From NCBI GenBank assembly GCA_963556695.1, contig CAUWAG010000007.1:1674001-1738000 (forward strand): a stretch of 64,000 nucleotides of DNA. Reading direction: 5' to 3'. The DNA is from Anthostomella pinea. Lineage: Eukaryota; Ascomycota; Sordariomycetes; Xylariales; Xylariaceae. Shown here one piece after another: positions 57,516 through 64,000 of this stretch (its first letter is position 1; every line of letters starts with the position of its first letter). The notes below the pieces were generated by a model, which was given only the letters and a program-made list of their open reading frames with translations, was not told where the DNA came from and did not search any database. The position numbers were made by a program, and so were the translations under genes.

Positions 57516-60039
57516 ATAAAACCGACGTGTTCTGGCGCTTGGGAGTGTATCGGCAGAGAGGTGGCTTTTAGATGAAAGGACAAGCCCTCATGCCTAGTTA
57601 AGATATCAAAGCTAGCGGTATAGACGGTAGGTTGAGAAGATGCCCACATGAAACAGAATGAACGGAAATCAGTATGTAGAACTAATGACTAAGTCTGTTG
57701 CAAGTATACAAGGTGGAGTGAAAATATTCAAAATCCAGCTTTATAACAGTCTTACTACTTGTAAATGACGTGGTTATAATTAAAGGAATGAAATTATTAA
57801 AATAAGTTACGGTTATCAGAGATACTAACCCGGTAAAAAAGTTAAAGTATATAGTTAAAGTAAACACATTATATAAGGCTTAACTTATAAGAGTTAAATA
57901 ACTTAACGGCTAAAAAAGAAGAGGAAAAAAGAGGGGGGTGGTAACTTAAAAACCGATTAAAGTGAATAAATATACAAGCTGCTTATATTGAATATAATAA
58001 TATCAATAAACCTTGTTAAAGTTATAACTATATGTTAAGTATATATATATATAGTTAAGCTTGAAATCAAGGTAATTATCGGCCTTATTATAAGATACGA
58101 TTAATTTAAACTACTGAAAGCTTTTATAAAGGTAAAAAAAGCACCTTGTTTTTAATGTATATGTATTATAAAGATATTGTACCTTAATATCAAATACTAG
58201 CTGCTTTAGAAGCCGTATACAATGGGAAAAACAAGCTTTAAAATGAAGAATAAGTAAAAGACTTATCGTTTATAAAAGTAAAGTTTTAAAATAAAGTAAA
58301 AGAATGAAACGGCACTTATTTTTCTTTTTACGTTAAGCTTTACGATTTAATTAATACGAAGGCTTTAAATCCCGCTCCGGCGCTAGGCCTTATATAGCTA
58401 GGTAAGCTAGCTAACTAATAGTAAAGTGGTATTGTATTAAAACTAAAGTGTTTTAATAAACTATTGGCTAATAATATTTAATTGATTAGTAGTTAATTAA
58501 CTCTTTGAAGTTAGTAAACGTTTAAATTGGTTAACGTTAAAGCTTTATAATGTTGAAACATTTATTAACGTTAAGATTTATTGAACGTTTATAAAATTTA
58601 AAACGTTTATATAACGTTTAATAGTATATAGTCGGTGAGATACTTATTAATTGCTAATGAATTTTAATTAACCTCAATAAACCTAGCTTTTATGCACGTT
58701 AAATACTACTTATATAAACGCTTACCAAGTAACCCGACTCGTGATGGTTCCACCATCCATCAGGTCTAATAATGGTGCCTATGGTCCCCAGGTCACGTGA
58801 CTAAGCACGTGACTGATTGGACAACAGGTTAATCCATGCCATAGTGGGTCTGGTGGGGGACGACTGCCCACATCTAGCTGCCCACCAATTCGGGTGCATC
58901 TACAGATCTTTCTTTTTTTTTAACCAGAGTTTATTATACGTCAATAGTCAATAAGGGTCCCTGTATCCTTCCAATACATTTACGGAATCGTGACACGACC
59001 TATAAATGATTTTATGTTATAAATCCTCGTAACTCAGAATTAATTTTTATATATTGAGTCAGAGACAGCAACAACACCCACAGTAGGGCTGTTTATGTAA
59101 TGGATATGAGAAGAAGGAAGAAGAGCCATTAGCAAAGCCACGCATTGAATTTGAAGGGTGTTTCACATAGAGATAATACAATGTGTGTCTGAACTTATCG
59201 CTCAATTATATGTGTTATGAGAAAGGAGTGGCTGTCCAGAAAGACGAAAAAAAGTAACAAAAAATGAACGATGGCCTTTACATGCCACAGACCTGGCTGT
59301 ACATGACATCAACCCTGCCTCTAAACAATATCGCTATAACTACTTATAATATATAAGTCTTTAACTAGTTTTTATTCATATATAAGCTTTATATAAGAGG
59401 TTCAAATTTTAAGCGTGTTAATTAAATTCCATCTTACCTTTTTAATTAAATAGCTCAGTAAACGGCTAGATATACAAACGGCTAGATATATCAACGGCTA
59501 GTTAAATAGCTGCCGACTGATAACTAACTATTTATAAATAGTTAAAGCGCGTATAAACGTTTAAATTTATAAACTCTTAACGTATATAAACCTTTAAATT
59601 AAATTTAAACGTTTAAAGTGTGACGGTGTACAGCTGTATCCACCTAGTTGGATGCTGAGTCATTAGGTCACGTGTATACTAAATAAGGAACGGGACCACT
59701 ACATAAGGTGGGTGTACGCACAACACTTTGGCTGGCTTTCCTTTCCTCTTCACCTTGTTATTTTCAGAATACAACACTAGATTCCCACACAACGCCGCAG
59801 GCACCGTGATATAAGGCTTTAAACGACTAATAATTAAAACGTTTATAATTATTAAAACATTTATTCTAAAACGACTGGTAAATTTAACCAATATATACTT
59901 AATAGTTTATTAACCGCTACACGTTTCAAGGTTTTCAACTATATATACACTGTTAATTGACTGTTAGAAAAATATCTGTCCTCTTAATACGGTATATGTA
60001 CTAGGACGAACCAGAACTAGATAACATCAATACACACGG
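57516..60039. other. Strongly AT-rich block, probably RIP-degraded repeats
   Basis: From about 57.6 to 60.0 kb the sequence is dominated by A and T, with countless TTAA, TATA and AACGTTTA words and almost no open frame. Two islands of ordinary composition (about 58,735-58,910 and 59,630-59,790) both contain AGGTCACGTG. Such blocks in ascomycetes usually derive from transposons saturated by RIP and packaged as heterochromatin. No transposase or reverse transcriptase can still be read. No gene seen. Confidence 0.7.
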
Positions 60040-60365
60040 TCTAACATCAATTACCACCCACTTTGAATCATGGTGTCCTGGGAGAGACTCGGTCAAGTCT
60101 CGTGTTACACAAGAACCTTACTCTACGCAACACCCGGGTTTGATCCCCGTCGGCAGCAAAAAGAGCATTTTCGAGCGCAACTACACGCACAATTCGAGTC
60201 AAACCAGAGTGGCGGCGGCTAGATTGGTGGATGGATGGACGTTGGATAGATCGTGGGCTCTCGGCGCTGGCTCGAGCGTGGGCAAGCATGGCCGAGTGGT
60301 AGTGGGGATATGTACCAGTACAAGATCAGACCCCTCTAACATCAATTACTACTTACTTTGAATCA
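60040..60365 (+). repeat. Pair of 31-bp direct repeats with tRNA-like pieces between
   Basis: TCTAACATCAATTACCACCC plus ACTTTGAATCA at 60040-60070 recurs at 60335-60365, the second with three C-to-T differences (TACTACTT). Between them, ACCCGGGTTTGATCCCCGTC (60132-60151) looks like a tRNA T arm followed by CGGCAGCA, and GCAAGCATGGCCGAGTGGTA (60282-60301) like the 5' part of a Ser/Leu-type tRNA. Neither completes a cloverleaf. Possibly fragments of duplicated tRNA flanks. Confidence 0.4.
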
Positions 60366-61470
60366 CTGGCTGGCTGGCTCTGGTCTTTCCAGGGCTCCCC
60401 TGGCTGGCTGGCAACGCACGGACTACTACCCTTTAGATGCCCCCAAGGCCAGCCACGTAGGGCATTCGCGCAGTCGTGTTATCCATTGCGAAGGGAGCTT
60501 ATCTTACCTCTCCTGGGTGCGGCCGCCCCGTAGCTTGCGTAGGGCCGTGGCAAAGCCTCGATTTATTGCTAATAAACTAGGAACCCATCTGCTTCGGCAT
60601 CGTGATACGCCAGAGAGTGAAGTCAGAATCGCAGCTGGCAGCTGATTTACAGCTGCAGTAAGCTGGTAGTCAAAGTCCAAATCGGGATCCACTTTGTTTC
60701 CTGCATGGCTGGACGCGCTAGTCGCGACCGGGTGCCTGCCCCTCGGTGGTCGAAAGCGCGGTCCAGTGAAGGCCGGTGCTGGTCTCCCGAACGGCAATCC
60801 CTGACACGCGCCGGAAAAGCGTCCCAGCCACTCAATTGAGCGTGAATCAACATCTGACCTTTCCGACGAAGCTGAGCTGAGCTGAGCTCGCATCATGCCA
60901 AAATTTCACAGCGCGAGGAAAACAATCATCGCATAAACACGGGTCTCACCTAAGAAAACTAACTGCTTACCTACCACCTTGAAGCCTCGTTGCGAAAACC
61001 GCTATGGACATTGCTGAACACTGCTGCTTTGAACGTCACCCACGAAATTCCGCGCATCCTAGTCAACCCGCTCCTCCAAGATCCTGAAGCTCTGGCAGCG
61101 CTTGGGAACCAAAGCTCAATCCTCGTTGTATATACCATTTTACGAAAACACCCTTTGCGACAGTTCTGCGATACCATTGGATTCCCTTCGGCGCTCTCGA
61201 ATACAGTCCTGCCATCATACCGACACACCGAGCTCTCACATAATCGCCAGCCACAACGTCAGCACCAAATTTCCTGCAACTCCGAGCTGTCGCACCTCCT
61301 GCATACGCCGAGAATATCCTGTACGAAAACTTGCGCGGCATTTAGCATACCTGACTAGGGCTCCGACCCAAGCCTACACACGAACAACCCCATATCCCGC
61401 CCGACCCACCCAATAAGACGCGCGCAGACGTGGCAGCTCCCGAGGCTGCGCGCGCCCAGCAGAAGAGCCC
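60366..61470. other. Upstream region of the centrin-like gene
   Basis: About 1.1 kb. Simple repeats occur (GGCTGGCT at 60367-60380 and 60399-60410, GCTGAGCT at about 60870-60888). A frame at 60990-61358 has no ATG-supported or domain evidence and is probably leader or promoter DNA. Confidence 0.4.
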
Positions 61471-62320
61471 ATGATGGCATCGGGGATGAACAACTACGCC
61501 AGCGGCAGCATGAACGAGTACGCGGGCGCAAACATGCACAGCCTGTCGGTGCGCCCGGGGTCGTCTAGGCCGGGATCGCGGTACGCGCCGCCAGCGCCGG
61601 CGCGCAACAATAACAACAACAACAACGAGCACGCCGAGCCATGGGACCAGATCAGCGACGAGCACCGGAACGAGATCAACGACTGCGTAAGTTTCTCAAT
61701 GCAATGCGCCTCCCCTCCCATGTCTACATATGTACCAACCTGGCGTCGCAATTTGGTTGCGCGCCTCGGGAGGCAGGTCTGGAAGAGCAGAGGAGAGGTG
61801 AAGAGAGAAAGAGAAGACACAATGCCAACTAACACCTCTTGCGCTGCAGTTCCACCTCTTCGACATGAACAAAGACGACCTCCTCGACTTCTCCGAATTC
61901 CGATACGCAATGCAAGCCCTCGGCTTCAGCCACGTGCCGCGGCCCGACCTGATCGCCTCCTTCAAGTCAGCCGCGCACCCGCGGCCGAGCTGGACACCCC
62001 TCCCCTCGATGCCCAACCAACCTCCACCCTCGCCCACGCCCGGCGTCGTCGACCTGCGGCTCTCGCTACCCAGCTTCCAGGCCGTGGCCGGCGGGTACAT
62101 CGCAGCGCGGGACCCACGCGAGGAGGTGCTAAAGACGTTTGCGCTGTTCGACAAGGCCGGCAAGGGTATTATTAGTGTTGACGACCTCCGCGCCGTCGTC
62201 AAGGAGCTCGGCGAGGACGTGCCCGAGAACGAGATCCTGAGCATGGTCGACCAGTTCGACATCGAGGCCAAGGGCGGCGTGAGCCGCGAGGAGTTCGTCG
62301 GCATTTTCCTGGATCGGTGA
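61471..62320 (+). CDS. Centrin/Cdc31-like EF-hand protein, divergent
   Basis: Two exons, 61471-61686 and 61850-62320, joined in phase across a 163-bp intron (GTAAGT...CTAAC...CAG); 228 residues. The N-terminal 60 residues are low-complexity with an Asn run. Exon 2 starts FHLFDMNKDDLLDFSEFRYA, matching the first EF-hand and AMxALGF of centrins; loop 77-88 keeps all calcium ligands. EF-hand 2 is replaced by a Pro-rich insert. EF-hands 3 (DKAGKGIISVDD, 173) and 4 (DIEAKGGVSREE, 209) lack key acidic positions. The block ARDPREEVLKTFALFDKAGKG and the KELGEDVPENEI region fit centrin. Yeast Cdc31 acts in spindle-pole-body duplication and in Sac3/TREX-2 mRNA export. Calmodulin-like alternatives are less likely. 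Confidence 0.82.
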
Positions 62321-63490
62321 CCCTGATCGCACTGCGGTCGCACTCTCTTGAGGAGGGGCGATACATACAAAATTATACGCCAAGACGACAACAGTACAGC
62401 TGTGAAGAGGAAGGGCGGCGGAAAAAGACGAGTCCGGCGTACGAGCTACTCGACTCCCTTCCTCTTTCACCCAGCCAGGCAGTGCGACGATGATCGCCAC
62501 TGAAAGCACAACGAAGCGGCAAGCCAAGGAGAAGCAGAGGCGAGACGAAGCCGGAGTCGGAGTCGGAGTCGGAGGAGGCAGAACTAGACAGAACGAAGAC
62601 AAGAAGAGGTGACGACAGCGTCACAAGGGACGAGAGAAACTGGAGTTTCCGCTCGCCGGCGATCCTCCGCAGACTGAAACTCAGTCAGTCACCAGGACCG
62701 CAGCGACGGCCTAATGCGGAAGCAAGCCAGAAAGCCAGCCTGTCAGGGGCAAGCAGCAGTCCGAGGCCGTCATCGCTACCTATGTACGTCGGAAGGGAGG
62801 GAAAATTTGTATATACGATACCACTTTGCGTATACCACCACATTTTGGTTACAGCCTTGGGAGTCACGCGCGCGCGGGAGAGGGAGGGAGCGCCGTGTCC
62901 CAAGCCATATGATAGTGTTTGCATTACAAAGGCAGCATAGGAGGCAGCATAGGAGGCAGCATAGGAGCGAGGCGCAATGCGAGGAGATACAATCGAAGCC
63001 ACGCTATTTTCTGGCACCTACCATCACCGTCTGGGACTGCTAGATTTTGATGCGCGTGCCTAATGAGGATCCGAACCAAGAAAAAGTAGTATTGAGAGAA
63101 GAAGAGTGTCAATTCATCGTCCAGTATTGCGTCTCTCGCACTGCACTACGTACGGGCCGCAGCTCAGAAGTAAAACAACAACTCCAGCTGTCTAACCTTC
63201 TCCTTTGACCCCACAAGACGGAGCTTTCTTGGTGGAACTCCGGGTGGGAGAGATGATACGTCACGCCACGTATGGCGTACGCACTCACTCTGATATCCCT
63301 GAATCTAACCTCCCTCGTGAACGTATCATATGGCCCGCCGCCTGCCGGCCGACCCTAACCCGCATTTGTGCCGGACCAAGAATGGTTCGAGAGAGCTCTC
63401 ACAAGACGGAAATGAACTGTTTCCCGTCTACGACGATGCTCGTTGCAGGGACGGTAAAAAAAAGCATCAATCCTCCACAGAAGTAGGCGT
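62321..63490. other. Convergent 3' region, with small tandem repeats
   Basis: About 1.2 kb between two convergent gene ends. GGAGTC units at 62554-62575 and a 12-bp unit GCAGCATAGGAG in three copies at about 62932-62967. No gene recognised. Confidence 0.45.
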
Positions 63491-64000
63491 CTAGAATTGG
63501 ATAAGGTCTTGCCCTGGCTGCTGGTTCTGCTGCTGTGGCCTGGCTCCAAAGGGGTTGCTCTGTCCGCCATATCCAGCCATGCCGTTCATACCTGCAGGGC
63601 CGGTAGCTGCGGGCATCTGGTGCTGACCGTACGAAGTTTGAGGCATGCCAGTGAATTGCGATCGAAGGAAGGGGTTGTTGCCAGTGGCTTCAGCCGTCAG
63701 CCTCTGAGCACCTGACCCAGTCGAGTTGACGAAAGTACCGGGTGCGGTGTGTTGGGAGGGAATGCGGAGGTCGCCAGTGTTTCCGTACGTGTCCATCCCT
63801 TCCCCACTGGCAAGAAGGGTGTTCAGTCTCTGCTCATGTTCACTAAGCTGCTTCTGCGGTTGCTGCTGTTGCTGCTGCTGCTGTAGGGGCTGCGGCGGCG
63901 GCTGGTATTGATTGAAGGAAGGTTGAGGAGAAGGCGCATATGTTTGAAGGGTGTTCTGTTCTGGAAGACTTTGCAGGCTGCTCAGGGTCGGGACGGCTGG
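63491..64000 (-). CDS. Epsin-like endocytic adaptor, C-terminal part (5' end outside window)
   Basis: The frame is open from base 64000 down to TAG 63491-63493, giving the last 169 residues. A Gln-rich tract (eight Gln in a row-like run near 63,870) is followed by NTGDLRIPSQHTAPGTFVNS, two NPF motifs (GNNPFLRSQFTG and QSNPFGARP) that bind EH domains, and the very C-terminal DLIQF, which resembles a clathrin box. This arrangement fits fungal epsins (Ent1/Ent2) or the related AP180-type adaptors. The lipid-binding ENTH/ANTH domain would lie upstream of the window edge. It works in clathrin-coated endocytosis, alongside the AIM21-type function at the other end of the window. Confidence 0.8.
   Translation of the reverse strand, partial: PAVPTLSSLQSLPEQNTLQTYAPSPQPSFNQYQPPPQPLQQQQQQQQPQKQLSEHEQRLNTLLASGEGMDTYGNTGDLRIPSQHTAPGTFVNSTGSGAQRLTAEATGNNPFLRSQFTGMPQTSYGQHQMPAATGPAGMNGMAGYGGQSNPFGARPQQQNQQPGQDLIQF

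Noticed and set aside
60990..61358. 122-codon frame upstream of the centrin-like gene
   Set aside because: No ATG at the stated beginning, no domain, and it lies in the leader region.

Overview
This window looks like nuclear DNA from a filamentous ascomycete (Pezizomycotina, probably a Sordariomycete). The genes have short introns (54-172 bp) with GT...AG ends and CTAAC/CTGAC-type branch sites. There are two HET-domain genes, and the transposon families carry C-to-T nonsense changes of the kind left by repeat-induced point mutation (RIP). This assignment rests on gene content and style, not on a species match.

Layout. 1-0.8 kb: 3' end of an AIM21-like actin-patch gene. 1.5-15.1 kb: a region with specialised-metabolism features. 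It holds a trichodiene/longiborneol-synthase-type sesquiterpene cyclase, a short-chain dehydrogenase/reductase, a decayed feruloyl-esterase-like gene and a cytochrome P450, interleaved with a HET gene and an F-box/WD-like gene. A 5'-truncated LINE lies between the cyclase and the reductase. 15.3-17.0 kb: second HET gene. 17.9-21.2 kb: a complete, uninterrupted hAT transposon with matching 8-bp target duplications. 23-28.4 kb: two related genes of an unrecognised family (both frameshifted), a small zinc-knuckle ORF and a 2EXR-type gene. 28.4-32.6 kb: decayed DNA with a tRNA-like locus and an ALG13-like fragment. 32.6-40.8 kb: a full-length Tad/I-like LINE with a 15-bp target duplication and a (CAA)n tail, into whose ORF1 a Fot1/pogo-type element has inserted. 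42-48.2 kb: a seven-exon NUP98-NUP96 nucleoporin gene. 50.4-51.7 kb: a mutated Tc1-like element. 51.9-57.5 kb: a Copia retrotransposon with identical LTRs but five in-frame nonsense codons. 57.6-60.0 kb: a strongly AT-rich block. 61.5-64 kb: a divergent centrin-like gene and the 3' end of an epsin-like endocytic adaptor gene.

Functionally, the edges and the 42-48 kb interval carry core eukaryotic genes (endocytosis/actin, nuclear pore, centrin). The interior is an accessory compartment of a possible terpenoid gene set, allorecognition-type HET genes, lineage-specific genes and nested mobile elements. Target duplications and terminal repeats could be located exactly for five elements, and a sixth (Tc1-like) has plausible ends. 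No single new defence or regulatory system is proven. The best leads are the unknown paralogue pair, the intact hAT element with an internal tRNA-like segment, and several genes whose reading frame continues past one stop codon.
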